Of a DNA stretch of 27,980 nt, positions 1 to 7,541 are shown one piece after another. Under the pieces are notes generated by a model, which was not told the origin of the DNA, searched no databases, and saw only the letters and a list, made by a program, of their open reading frames with translations. Made by a program: the position numbers and the translations under genes. Origin of the DNA: SCGC-AAA252-I15 sp043822165. Its GTDB lineage: Archaea > Altiarchaeota > Altiarchaeia > IMC4 > SCGC-AAA252-I15. The DNA lies in the NCBI GenBank assembly GCA_043822165.1, contig JBDRCA010000017.1, positions 1 to 27,980 on the forward strand, written 5' to 3'. Position 1 is the stretch's first letter, and each line of letters starts with the position of its first letter.

Positions 1-1
1 T

Positions 2-838
2 GATTTTAATATATCGTCGATTAATCCGTCGGATATTGCTGCAGAGGATTTAGATGAAATCGCTGCGATACTTAATTCGTCTAACGTGAGCGCCGGCGCA
101 GGATTCGCCCCGGACTTTAGCTACGTTAAAAGCTTCCAGAACTTCACGTGGAATATCACCATACCGTATAATCTTTCAGCAGAATTATTGGGGATTATCG
201 CATGCAACGGGACGGTCGAAAACAACTCGTGCATGAATTCCAGCCTAGGAAACGGCAGCTGGTGGAACATACCATCCTGCGCGAACTGCGGAAACTGCAG
301 CGACGACACTTTCGCGTTAAACTGCCCGCAGGCGGGTTGGGTGACCGTTTACGGCGCAGACCCCATGCCAGTGTACGGAAGCGGCGGCGAAGCGGGAGGA
401 TTAAGCGTTAACAAGACCGTCCTGAATGACGGCGCAATAGTCTTGAACGACACTGTTCGATACCTTATTAACATATCAAACACGGGAAGCACTGGATTGT
501 TCAACGTCTCAGTTATCGACAACTACGACGTCGACTTGAACTACACTGGAGCATCAGTAGCCCCCAGTACACTAAATTATTCTATGCGCACGGCATCGTG
601 GGTAAACATTGCGAACCTTACGTCTGGTGAATCCTACGCACTCTACGTGAACTTCACGGCTGTCATGAGCGCGCAGAGTGTAGCTAACAGCGTCAACTCA
701 TCGGCTGTGAACGCTTCAGGGAGCGTGTTCAGCGCATACGACAGTGAAGGCATATCAATACAGTCTGGCGCGTCAACTACGCTGAGTAGTCTCGCCCTCG
801 GGTGGAATCTCATAAGCCTGGCGGTTTCCGTCACATAA
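2..838 (+). CDS. Secreted surface protein with DUF11-like repeat, 5' partial
   Basis: The frame is open from the left edge, so the gene begins outside the window; 278 residues are visible. The product is rich in Asn-X-Ser/Thr sequons (more than 15 by eye), which fits an N-glycosylated archaeal surface protein. A small Cys cluster (CANCGNCSD) sits near visible residue 97. About residues 135-255 resemble a DUF11/conserved-repeat beta-sandwich, with a Val-Asn-Lys-Thr-Val start, a D-T-V-R-Y-L-I-N-I-S-N-T-G strand pair and a V-I-D-N-Y-D motif. The chain then stops three residues after GWNLISLAV. GWNLISL motifs normally open a further domain in archaeal and bacterial surface proteins, so the C-terminus may be truncated. 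No membrane anchor is visible. The surface role is inference; the specific function is unknown. Confidence 0.75.
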   Translation, partial: DFNISSINPSDIAAEDLDEIAAILNSSNVSAGAGFAPDFSYVKSFQNFTWNITIPYNLSAELLGIIACNGTVENNSCMNSSLGNGSWWNIPSCANCGNCSDDTFALNCPQAGWVTVYGADPMPVYGSGGEAGGLSVNKTVLNDGAIVLNDTVRYLINISNTGSTGLFNVSVIDNYDVDLNYTGASVAPSTLNYSMRTASWVNIANLTSGESYALYVNFTAVMSAQSVANSVNSSAVNASGSVFSAYDSEGISIQSGASTTLSSLALGWNLISLAVSVT

Positions 839-1166
839 AGTTTCTTTTCTGGGGAGTATATAGTATTATAGCAAAACAGGTTTCGAAGGCTAGGCCGCTG
901 GGAACAGTAATGAAGGAAGTTGCAGCTGCGAAAGATATTCCCGTACAAGAAGTTTTGACTGAAATCAGTGTTTCCGCCGGCGAAGGCACGCGTCAGCACT
1001 CTCGTCAATGCTTGAAGAAGACCCCTCAGCCGGCAGAATACCCCTCGCCTTCGCCGGAAGAGTCGACAAGGCACACCAACTATTCCGCGACCTCAACACC
1101 GCAGAAGCCTTAGGCGGCGACCAACTATTCCACAGGATGCTCAAGCAGCTGAGAGCCGGAAAATAA
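839..1166 (+). pseudogene. Frame-broken remnant, possibly clamp-loader (RFC-like) AAA+ C-terminal part
   Basis: No intact gene is present, but protein-like sequence runs through all three plus frames. One frame, from about 875, reads KARPLGTVMKEVAAAKDIP followed by VQEVLTEIS. This resembles the RFC lid helix of the form L..IA..EGI...VL.EIA. A second frame gives GEGARVSTLVNA near 980-1010. A third frame, from 1008 (ATG) to the TAA at 1164-1166, gives LEEDPSAGRIPLAFAGRVDK and then AHQLFRDLNTAEALGGDQLF. That last part resembles the collar helices of RFC small subunits. Read together they suggest one gene broken by at least two frameshifts. The third frame alone could be a 52-residue gene. Assignment to RFC is by eye and weak. 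It lies between the truncated surface protein and sepS. Confidence 0.35.
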
Positions 1167-1171
1167 GTTTC

Positions 1172-1179
1172 TTTAATAG
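1172..1179 (+). promoter_or_regulatory. TATA-like box before sepS
   Basis: The sequence TTTAATAG is centred about 30 bases before the ATG at 1206, and no Shine-Dalgarno sequence is seen in between. The spacing fits a leaderless or near-leaderless archaeal transcript. Confidence 0.4.
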
Positions 1180-1205
1180 TATCCCTCCCTATCTTTTTAC
1201 CAACT

Positions 1206-2888
1206 ATGGCGTTCGACACACGCAGGATTAAGGGAGACGCGAAAAAGAATTTCCGCAAAACCTGGCTCGAGTCAGCAAAGCTTGTGCCAGAGAAAACCAA
1301 GGTCGCTTACAGCCTGGGGAAGGGTAAGCCTCACCCGGTGCAGGATTTGATACAGAAAGTCCGCAAAGTCTTCCTGGACATGGGCTTTGAGGAAGTCGAG
1401 AACCCGCTGTTCGTATCCGAGGAAGACGTCTACAAACAATATGGACCGGAAGCAGCCGTCATACTCGACAGAGTCTACTATCTCGCAGGCCTGCCACGCC
1501 CAGACATAGGACTATCAGACGAACAGATTAATCAAGTGAAGATATTACAATCTGAAATGCTTGACAAACGAGCTTCAGGACTTGCAACCTCTGCGCCTGC
1601 TCATTTTGTGGAAAAAGATTTACTAAAAAAAATTTTACAAGACTTTTTCAGGGATTACCGTGAAGGGAAAATTGAGGGGGACAATTTCCTCGAGGAGGCA
1701 GTATCTAGGTTAGAAGTCGATACAGACACTGCAATAATGATACTAGAACTTTTCCCAGAATTCAAGAATCTTAAGCCAGTACCTAGTAAACAAACGCTTC
1801 GCTCTCACATGACGGGCGCGTGGTTCCCGACCATCGCAGCACTCATAGGCAAACGCGAACTGCCTCTTCTCTTGTTCAGCATTGGCTTGCGCTTCAGGCG
1901 GGAACAAAGAGTCGATTCCACGCATCTTCGAGCCCACTACGGGGCATCCATGGTCGTGGTCGACGATCGTATAAGCGTGGAAGCCGGGAAAAAACTGACC
2001 GAAGAAATACTGAAGAGACTGGATTTCACGGACATCCGATACGTAAAGAAGAAGGCGACCTCGAACTACTACGCCCCGGACACGGAATACGAAGTCTACT
2101 CCGGCGACATAGAAGTCGCAGACATCGGCATGTACTCGCCGGTAGCGCTCGCCCAATACGACATACCAGTAAACGTCTTCAACCTAGGCTTCGGCCTCGA
2201 ACGATTCATCATGGCCAAAGAAAAACGCGCCGACGTGAGAGAACTCCTATACCCACAATTCTACGAAGTCGTAGATTTATCTGATAGGGAGATAGCAGAG
2301 CAGATTGAAATCGATCAGAAACCATCAAAAGAAAATCAGCAAGTAGTTACAGCATTAGTTGATAAAGCAAGAGAAATTGCAGATAAATCAGCCCCATTAT
2401 GGGAGAAAGTTCCCACAATTGACAGTATGACAATCAATGGTAAGCGACATGTCCCTTACAAATTTTCAGTTGAAGTTGGAGAAAAGGAAGCAGGAAAGAA
2501 TATTCTCGGTCCTGCAGCATTGAATAGAATTTATGTATATAATGGGGAGATAATTGCTGTCCCCCCAAAAGATTCGCCGAAGAGAAAAAAGGGTGAAAAA
2601 CTAGATAAAGAGTTGACAGAGATAGAGAAAAATGGCATAGATACCAAGATTACAATCTTAGACGCCATTTCAAATCGTTTCATTTCCGAAATTGAAAAGA
2701 AGATTTCAAAAGGAATTACGGGAGGGGAAGTTTTGGTTGTGGGCATGGCTAGGAGTGCTTCTGACGTAAACATCAAAATCGGCGAACCAGCCCGCAGATT
2801 TATTGAATCCAAAAATAAAAGAATTTTTATTAAGGGCCCAGTATTTATGAACGTTAGATACGACGTTTTATCAATTCAAGGCGGCTAA
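1206..2888 (+). CDS. sepS: O-phosphoserine--tRNA(Cys) ligase (SepRS)
   Basis: This class II synthetase charges tRNA(Cys) with O-phosphoserine, which SepCysS then converts to Cys-tRNA. SepCysS is not in this window. Its 560 residues are close to the usual roughly 540. Family hallmarks are YKQYGPEA and RVYYLAGLPRPDIGLS in the N-terminal part, then TLRSHMTGAWF, LRFRREQRVDSTHLRAHYGAS (motif 2 region), VADIGMYSPVALAQYDIPV and NLGFGLERF (motif 3). The C-terminal anticodon-binding part includes NILGPAALNRIYVY. It is a single-gene unit with a TATA-like box just upstream. Oddity: base composition alternates within the gene. Sample 60-base lines counted by hand give about 52% GC at 1321 and 2041 but 35% at 1621 and 40% at 2281 and 2461. 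Protein motifs stay intact, so the gene looks functional but possibly recombined. SepRS implies a methanogen-type Cys-tRNA route. Confidence 0.95.
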   Translation: MAFDTRRIKGDAKKNFRKTWLESAKLVPEKTKVAYSLGKGKPHPVQDLIQKVRKVFLDMGFEEVENPLFVSEEDVYKQYGPEAAVILDRVYYLAGLPRPDIGLSDEQINQVKILQSEMLDKRASGLATSAPAHFVEKDLLKKILQDFFRDYREGKIEGDNFLEEAVSRLEVDTDTAIMILELFPEFKNLKPVPSKQTLRSHMTGAWFPTIAALIGKRELPLLLFSIGLRFRREQRVDSTHLRAHYGASMVVVDDRISVEAGKKLTEEILKRLDFTDIRYVKKKATSNYYAPDTEYEVYSGDIEVADIGMYSPVALAQYDIPVNVFNLGFGLERFIMAKEKRADVRELLYPQFYEVVDLSDREIAEQIEIDQKPSKENQQVVTALVDKAREIADKSAPLWEKVPTIDSMTINGKRHVPYKFSVEVGEKEAGKNILGPAALNRIYVYNGEIIAVPPKDSPKRKKGEKLDKELTEIEKNGIDTKITILDAISNRFISEIEKKISKGITGGEVLVVGMARSASDVNIKIGEPARRFIESKNKRIFIKGPVFMNVRYDVLSIQGG

Positions 2889-3024
2889 GCGAGCCTTAAA
2901 GAGGCTTACACCACAAAGTTGGCTTAGTGTACTTCCAACATAAAATCGGTCACATACCACTTACTGAAGACTGACAACAGAGATACCGCTTTTAATGGTC
3001 TAATAAGATACAGAGTCACTTACC

Positions 3025-3037
3025 TTTTATTAAATAG
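3025..3037 (+). promoter_or_regulatory. TATA-like box before the SDP-like protease
   Basis: TTTTATTAAATAG is centred about 27 bases before the GTG at 3058 but only about 15 before the TTG at 3046. If transcription starts at the usual distance, a leaderless GTG start is favoured. The 157-base gap 2889-3045 otherwise holds only a short AGCCT/AGGCT inverted repeat just after the sepS stop. Confidence 0.45.
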
Positions 3038-3057
3038 ATATCATATTGCTAATCAAG

Positions 3058-4218
3058 GTGGGAGTATATTCAGAATATCTTGATAAACGGCTGAGTTTTC
3101 AAGATTTAACTAAAGAACGAAAAAGTCAGCTAAAGAGGATTAGTGAGCTTAGGGGTAGGGATATACTAGTTTATGCAGCAGACGAAAGAAAAGCGATACC
3201 TTATACTCCAATATTGTATGAAGATTTGCTCCATATTGAAGATCAGTTAAATAATTTGAAGGGAAAATCAATTGATGTCATCTTAGAGACTACTGGTGGT
3301 TCAGGCGAGGTTGCTGAAGATATTGTAAGATTACTAAGAGGAAAATACGATGATGTTGCCTTTATTATCCCTGGGATGGCAAAAAGTGCGGGCACAATTA
3401 TGGTGATGTCTGGAAATGATATCCTTATGGGACCTTCGTCTTCACTAGGCCCAATTGACGCGCAATTATTTTGGCAAGGAAAACAATTTTCTGCCGAAGC
3501 ATTTCTAGAAGGTTTAAACAAGATTAAAGAAGAAACAGACAAGGATAAAGCATTGAATCGAGCGTATATCCCAATTCTTCAAAACATTTCTCCAGGAGAT
3601 ATCCAGCATGCTCGAAATGCCCTAAATTTTGCTGAAAAACTTGTCACTGAATGGTTGGCGGTCTACAAGTTCAAAGAGTGGGAAAAACACTCATCAACCG
3701 GGAAAGAAGTAACTAGAACTGAACGTGAAAAACGTGCTAATCAGGTTGCCAGGGAACTGTGTAATCATGGGAGATGGTTGACTCATGCTCGATCAATTAA
3801 GATTGAGGATTTAGAACGAATGCGGGTAAAAATCACTGATTTTAGCAAAGAACCAGAGTTATCCGATGCAATAATAAGGTACTATACACTAATGCGAATG
3901 ACGTTTGATTCGAATATCTATAAAATATTTGAAACTGTTGATTCACAGGTATATAGATATTTCATGCCTCCCGGAAACCCACCAATGACTATAGGCAAAA
4001 AGGCTATTGGTGAATTTGAATGTCCTAAATGCCATAATATCTCAAAAATTCAGTTAAACTTTGAAAAAGACTTAGAACTCGAAGAAGGATGCATTAAATA
4101 CCCACCAGATGACATATTTAAATGTTCTAAATGTAATGAGGAACATAACCTTGGGGAAATGCGTCGCCAATTAGAACTCCAAGTTCAAAAAAAGGTTGTT
4201 ACTGATGAAAAAGACTAA
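3058..4218 (+). CDS. SDP/ClpP-fold serine protease-like protein with C-terminal zinc ribbon
   Basis: This resembles the serine dehydrogenase proteinase (SDH_protease, PF01972; clan SK, ClpP/SppA fold) family. Seen: ETTGGSGEVAEDIVRLLRGK (oxyanion-hole glycine region), then IIPGMAKSAGTIMVMSGNDI with the presumed nucleophile Ser in KSAGT (about residue 110), and MGPSSSLGPIDAQL, the typical segment after the nucleophile. There is no signal peptide, so it is probably cytosolic, although some relatives are membrane-associated. Near the C-terminus, CPKC and, about 30 residues later, CSKC form a probable zinc ribbon. Start choice: GTG 3058 fits the TATA-box spacing; TTG 3046 is the alternative and adds four residues. 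The gene is AT-rich (20 of 60 G+C at 3241-3300), unlike the ribosomal cluster, suggesting transfer. It overlaps a small downstream ORF. Substrate unknown. Confidence 0.75.
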   Translation: MGVYSEYLDKRLSFQDLTKERKSQLKRISELRGRDILVYAADERKAIPYTPILYEDLLHIEDQLNNLKGKSIDVILETTGGSGEVAEDIVRLLRGKYDDVAFIIPGMAKSAGTIMVMSGNDILMGPSSSLGPIDAQLFWQGKQFSAEAFLEGLNKIKEETDKDKALNRAYIPILQNISPGDIQHARNALNFAEKLVTEWLAVYKFKEWEKHSSTGKEVTRTEREKRANQVARELCNHGRWLTHARSIKIEDLERMRVKITDFSKEPELSDAIIRYYTLMRMTFDSNIYKIFETVDSQVYRYFMPPGNPPMTIGKKAIGEFECPKCHNISKIQLNFEKDLELEEGCIKYPPDDIFKCSKCNEEHNLGEMRRQLELQVQKKVVTDEKD

Positions 4219-4381
4219 AACAGGCGGATTCACATTCCTATTCAAAGAATTGGAACGATTAAAGAAGTCTGAGGGCTATTCAGACGATATTAAAACCGCT
4301 GAATTAGAAGAGGTAGATGCTCTGAGAAAGGCAGTAATGGAAGTCTCAGAAAAGCGTTATACCTACTGCTCAACAACCTAG
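4205..4381 (+). CDS. Small hypothetical protein coupled to the SDP-like protease
   Basis: A 58-residue ORF starts at ATG 4205 and overlaps the protease stop by 14 bases, the arrangement of a translationally coupled pair. It starts MKKTKTGGFTFLFKELERLK and continues with an acidic helix-like stretch ending near KRYTYC. It is charged, with no membrane segment or recognised domain, and shares the AT-rich composition of the protease gene. An upstream in-frame TTG at 4196 is a less likely start. The pair may be a protease with a small partner, but that is inference from gene order only. Confidence 0.5.
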   Translation: MKKTKTGGFTFLFKELERLKKSEGYSDDIKTAELEEVDALRKAVMEVSEKRYTYCSTT

Positions 4382-4416
4382 AATAAAACACTTTCTTGAT
4401 TCTTGAGAGGACATAC

Positions 4417-4422
4417 TTTTTT
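4417..4422 (+). terminator. T-run terminator after the protease pair
   Basis: A run of six T follows the small ORF by about 35 bases, in the 73-base convergent gap before the argB stop. Archaeal intrinsic termination commonly uses such T-tracts. Confidence 0.3.
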
Positions 4423-4454
4423 ATTAATAACTCCCGTGTTCACTGCAGTCGAAT

Positions 4455-5288
4455 TCAGGATTTCGTAATCATGGTGCCGGTTCCCTCCCGCGTGAGAATC
4501 TCCTCCAAGAGGGCGTGGCGGCTCGCCTTCACGATGTGAGCCTTCGAAACAGAGTGCTCCAATGCTTTGATGCATGCGCGAAGCTTGGGTATCATACCCC
4601 CTGAGACAGCATCGGATGAAACCAGCTTTTTTGCAGCAGGAAGTGTTAGCCGGCGTATCAGCTTCCCGTCCTTGTCCAAGACTCCTTGAACGTTCGTCAG
4701 AAGGATTATCTTGTCTGCCTTAAGCGCTTTCGCAAGCGCCGCCGCCGCAGTATCCGCATTAATGTTGTAGGATTTGCCGTCAGAGCCTACTCCAATCGGG
4801 GAGACTATGGGAACCTGCGCCTTAGAGAAATAATCCTCGATTACGCCAGGATTCGTCTTGACTATCTCCCCGACAAAACCCAAATCGACTTCACCCTCCT
4901 TCTTAACGACCTCGAACACGCCCTCTTTCCTGCCAGAGATGCTCGCAGCCTTGACTCCAAAGCCTTTGATGGTCGCGGCAATCTCGCGGTTCACTTCGTT
5001 TAGGACTTCCTCCGCAATCCTTATGGTTTCAGCGTCAGTCACGCGGAGCCCGCCCACGAAAACAGGTTTTTTACCGGCTTCCTCCATGGCGGTGCTGATG
5101 CGCTTGCCTCCGCCGTGGACTACCACGCACTTTATGCCGACGAAACCCAGGAACGCAAGGTCCTTGGCAACCGTCTCCACTACATCGGCGTCAACCAAAA
5201 CTTCCCCGCCAAGCTTGACCACGAAAACCGCGTCCTTGAACTCGCGAATGTATTCGAGGGCTTCAATGAGAATTTCCGACGTTTTCAT
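4455..5288 (-). CDS. argB: Acetylglutamate kinase
   Basis: This amino-acid kinase family enzyme phosphorylates N-acetyl-L-glutamate with ATP, the second step of arginine synthesis. Its 277 residues match the family. Seen: VVKLGGEVLVD at the N-terminus (phosphate-binding Lys and Gly-Gly), VVVHGGGKRISTAMEEAG, the substrate-site segment FVGGLRVTD, SPIGVGSDGKSYNINADTAA, and TNVQGVLDKDGKL followed by SGGMIPKL near the C-terminus. The FVGGLRVTD signature separates ArgB from other family kinases. In lineages with the LysW pathway a related enzyme (LysZ/ArgB) acts on carrier-bound substrates; no LysW is seen here. It stands alone, divergent from rps6e. A TATA-like box lies 27 bases before the ATG on the minus strand, so a leaderless transcript is likely. 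Confidence 0.93.
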   Translation of the reverse strand: MKTSEILIEALEYIREFKDAVFVVKLGGEVLVDADVVETVAKDLAFLGFVGIKCVVVHGGGKRISTAMEEAGKKPVFVGGLRVTDAETIRIAEEVLNEVNREIAATIKGFGVKAASISGRKEGVFEVVKKEGEVDLGFVGEIVKTNPGVIEDYFSKAQVPIVSPIGVGSDGKSYNINADTAAAALAKALKADKIILLTNVQGVLDKDGKLIRRLTLPAAKKLVSSDAVSGGMIPKLRACIKALEHSVSKAHIVKASRHALLEEILTREGTGTMITKS

Positions 5289-5310
5289 CTGTTAAAATTC
5301 GAACAAACCC

Positions 5311-5318
5311 GTTAAAAT
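5311..5318 (-). promoter_or_regulatory. argB TATA-like box with direct repeat
   Basis: On the minus strand ATTTTAAC is centred about 27 bases before the argB ATG. The plus-strand octamer GTTAAAAT occurs at 5311-5318 and again at 5291-5298, exactly 20 bases apart, so the pair could also be an operator. Confidence 0.4.
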
Positions 5319-5332
5319 ACTATACCGCACTA

Positions 5333-5340
5333 TTTATATT
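5333..5340 (+). promoter_or_regulatory. TATA-like box before the rps6e cluster
   Basis: TTTATATT is centred about 33 bases before the eS6 ATG at 5370, giving a short leader. It shares the 81-base divergent region with argB. Confidence 0.4.
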
Positions 5341-5369
5341 CCAGTAGGGGATATACTTAAAATCGAAAA

Positions 5370-5873
5370 ATGGAAGTGAAAGCAGTAGTATCGGATCCTA
5401 AGACTGGCAGATCATATCAAATAGAGCTTGCAGAAGACAAAGCGAAGACTCTCAAAGGCAAGAAGATAGGCGATGAAGTGGACGGGACGCCGCTGGGGCT
5501 TACAGGATACAAGCTGGTTGTCACCGGCGGAAGCGACAAATCCGGGTTCCCGATGCGAAGGGGAATCCACGGCACGGGCAGGGCGAAAATCCTTCTGGAC
5601 GGCGGCGTAGGATACAATCCCATTCGCGATGAACGGCAGAGGAAGCGCGTTCACGGCGAGAAAATCGACGACAGCATCATACAAGTCAACTTGAAGGTTT
5701 CCACGGCAGGCAAGAAAAAAATCGAAGACATTCTAGGGATTAAAGACGAGGCTGACAAAATCGAAGCCCCAGCCGAAGAATCACCCAAGGAAGAGAAAGC
5801 CGAAAAACCAAAAGAAGAGAAAGTAAAAAAGGAGAAGCCAGCCAAAGAAAAAACTGACAATGAGGAGGGCTAA
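5370..5873 (+). CDS. rps6e: Small ribosomal subunit protein eS6
   Basis: This is a component of the 30S subunit. Diagnostic segments are VVSDPKTGRSYQIEL, then GKKIGDEVDGTPLGLTGYKL, TGGSDKSGFPMRRGIHGTGR, and DERQRKRVHGEKI, all typical of eS6. The conserved core ends near residue 125. After it comes about 45 residues of Lys/Glu/Pro low complexity (KEEKAEKPKEEK type), longer than usual for archaeal eS6. It leads the information-processing cluster. Its last codons carry the ribosome-binding site of the next gene. Confidence 0.95.
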   Translation: MEVKAVVSDPKTGRSYQIELAEDKAKTLKGKKIGDEVDGTPLGLTGYKLVVTGGSDKSGFPMRRGIHGTGRAKILLDGGVGYNPIRDERQRKRVHGEKIDDSIIQVNLKVSTAGKKKIEDILGIKDEADKIEAPAEESPKEEKAEKPKEEKVKKEKPAKEKTDNEEG

Positions 5874-5874
5874 C

Positions 5875-7083
5875 GTGACCATCCAATCCGAAATAAACAT
5901 CGGAATGGTCGGACACGTCGACCACGGCAAAACAACTCTTACTAAAGCATTATCCGGCGTCTGGACTGACAGACACAGCGAAGAAATAAAACGCGGAATA
6001 TCCATACGCCTCGGCTACGCCGACTGCACATTCTACAAATGCAAGAAATGCCCTGACCCAGACTGCTACTGCACGCAAGACAAATGCCCCAAATGCGCAG
6101 GCAAAACAAAAGCCCTCCGAAAAGTATCATTCGTAGACAGCCCAGGACACGAAACACTCATGGCGACCATGCTCTCCGGAGCAGCGCTCATGGACGGTGC
6201 AGTACTCGTGATTGCCGCGAACGAGGAGTGCCCGCAGCCGCAGACTGCTGAACACTTGATGGCATTGGACATACTGGGCGTTAAGAATGTGGTTGTCGCT
6301 CAAAACAAAGTCGACTTAGTATCCCGTGAAGCAGCCGAAAAAAGCCACGAAGACATAAAAAAATTCCTTGCTGAATCAAACATCAAAAAAGCGCCCATAA
6401 TACCGATAGCCGCAAACTACGGTACGAACATAGACGCCCTCATAAAAGCAATAGAAGAAAACATCCCAACGCCTGCCAGAAACCTCAAGGAAAAACCCAG
6501 AATGTACGTGGCACGCTCATTTGACATAAACAAGCCGGGAACAGAAGTAAACACGATACACGGGGGAGTAATCGGCGGCTCGCTAAAACAGGGAATATTC
6601 GAAGTAGGCGACGAAATAGAAATATTCCCAGGAGTCAAAAAGAAAAATGAATACCAACCACTGAAAACAAAAATAGCAAGCCTCAACGCCGGAGGCGAAA
6701 ACGTAGACAAAGTAAACCCCGGCGGACTCGTCGGAATCGGCACCATGCTCGACCCCAACCTCACGAAATCAGACAGCATCACAGGAAACCTCGTAGGCTA
6801 CCCCGGAGACCTCCCGGAACCGAGATACGAGCTAACACTAGACATAAACCTCTTAAACCGGCTGGTAGGATCAAAAGAGGAAGTAGAGATAAAGCCAATC
6901 GCGAAAGACGAAGCACTCATGCTCTCGCTTGGAAGCGCCATAACACTCGGCGTCGTATCAGACCCTAAGACTGGGACAGTAAGCCTGAAGTTGCCGGTCT
7001 GCACCGAGGAAGGCGACAAAGCAGCCATAAGCCGCAGATTCGGCGCGAGATGGCGGCTCATTGGATACGGAATCGTCAAATGA
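5875..7083 (+). CDS. eif2g: Translation initiation factor aIF2 subunit gamma
   Basis: This is the GTPase subunit of heterotrimeric aIF2, which carries initiator Met-tRNA to the small subunit. Seen: GHVDHGKTTLTKAL (G1), the switch region with KRGISIRLGYAD, the zinc knuckle with CKKCPDPDCYC and CPKC, DSPGHETLMATML (G3), and AQNKVDLVS (G4). Beta-barrel domains II and III follow (ARSFDINKPGTEV, GGVIGGSLKQG, RRFGARWRLIGYG). Length of about 402 residues is normal. Start choice: GTG 5875 lies 6 bases after a GGAGG at 5864-5868 and just after the eS6 stop. The in-frame ATG at 5860 overlaps eS6 and would add five residues with no ribosome-binding site in the right place. Confidence 0.96.
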   Translation: MTIQSEINIGMVGHVDHGKTTLTKALSGVWTDRHSEEIKRGISIRLGYADCTFYKCKKCPDPDCYCTQDKCPKCAGKTKALRKVSFVDSPGHETLMATMLSGAALMDGAVLVIAANEECPQPQTAEHLMALDILGVKNVVVAQNKVDLVSREAAEKSHEDIKKFLAESNIKKAPIIPIAANYGTNIDALIKAIEENIPTPARNLKEKPRMYVARSFDINKPGTEVNTIHGGVIGGSLKQGIFEVGDEIEIFPGVKKKNEYQPLKTKIASLNAGGENVDKVNPGGLVGIGTMLDPNLTKSDSITGNLVGYPGDLPEPRYELTLDINLLNRLVGSKEEVEIKPIAKDEALMLSLGSAITLGVVSDPKTGTVSLKLPVCTEEGDKAAISRRFGARWRLIGYGIVK

Positions 7084-7460
7084 AAGACGTAGTCTTGGAC
7101 ACGAACTTTCTGTTACTGCCGCACACGCACAAAATCGACGTCTACGCTGAAATAGAAAAAATCATCCCAGAAGAACACAGGCTAATCGTCTTAAGCGGCA
7201 GCATAATGGAGCTTGAGAAACTCTCGAAGGGTACGTCAGCATCTGCTGTGGGAGCCCGCGTCGGCCTGCAACTTTTGGCCGGCAAGAATATCGCGGAGAT
7301 TCCTTCACAGGGAGGCGTGGACGAGGCGATACTTGATTACGCCAGAAAACACGGGAAAACAATAGTGGCCACATGCGACAAACAACTCGGCAAGAAACTA
7401 AGGGAGGCTGGCACGGAAACAATAACCAAGAGGGGGGAAAACACTCTCATGCGGTTTTAA
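7080..7460 (+). CDS. PIN-domain protein (Fcf1/COG1412-like)
   Basis: A 126-residue PIN nuclease-fold protein. Conserved acidic positions are Asp7 in VVLDTNFLL, Glu in SIMELEKL, and Asp in DEAILDYA and ATCDKQLGKKL, the usual four-acid metal site. This family (COG1412, Fcf1/Utp23-related) is regularly next to aIF2-gamma and rpo7 in archaea and is presumed to act in rRNA processing; that role is inferred from the eukaryotic homologues. The ATG overlaps the aIF2-gamma stop (ATGA), so the two are translationally coupled. A longer reading from 7050 would extend into aIF2-gamma and is rejected. No antitoxin-like partner is seen, so a toxin role is unlikely. Confidence 0.85.
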   Translation: MKDVVLDTNFLLLPHTHKIDVYAEIEKIIPEEHRLIVLSGSIMELEKLSKGTSASAVGARVGLQLLAGKNIAEIPSQGGVDEAILDYARKHGKTIVATCDKQLGKKLREAGTETITKRGENTLMRF

Positions 7461-7505
7461 CACAAGGTTTTATACTCGTTATGCGTAATTGTTATGGCGG
7501 ATTTC

Positions 7506-7514
7506 TTTTTAAAT
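7506..7514 (+). promoter_or_regulatory. Internal TATA-like box before rpo7
   Basis: TTTTTAAAT is centred about 32 bases before the rpo7 ATG, in an 81-base gap within the otherwise tightly packed cluster. This suggests a separate promoter for rpo7-spt4-DUF359-eS24-eS27. A second candidate (TTTTATAC) lies near 7469. Confidence 0.4.
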
Positions 7515-7541
7515 CCATTTACCTAAAACTATACTTTAAAA

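Noticed and set aside
1743..2284. Frames of 137 and 154 residues within sepS
   Set aside because: They lie over the conserved catalytic core of SepRS and read as Arg/His-rich nonsense.
2892..2906. AGCCT/AGGCT hairpin after sepS
   Set aside because: Five-base stem with a five-base loop and no T-run. Too weak to call a terminator or RNA.
4858..5315. Overlapping plus-strand frames across argB
   Set aside because: Low-complexity Ser/Thr translation antisense to well-conserved argB.
7080..7460. PIN protein as a VapC toxin
   Set aside because: No VapB-like partner. The position between aIF2-gamma and rpo7 is the conserved archaeal housekeeping context.
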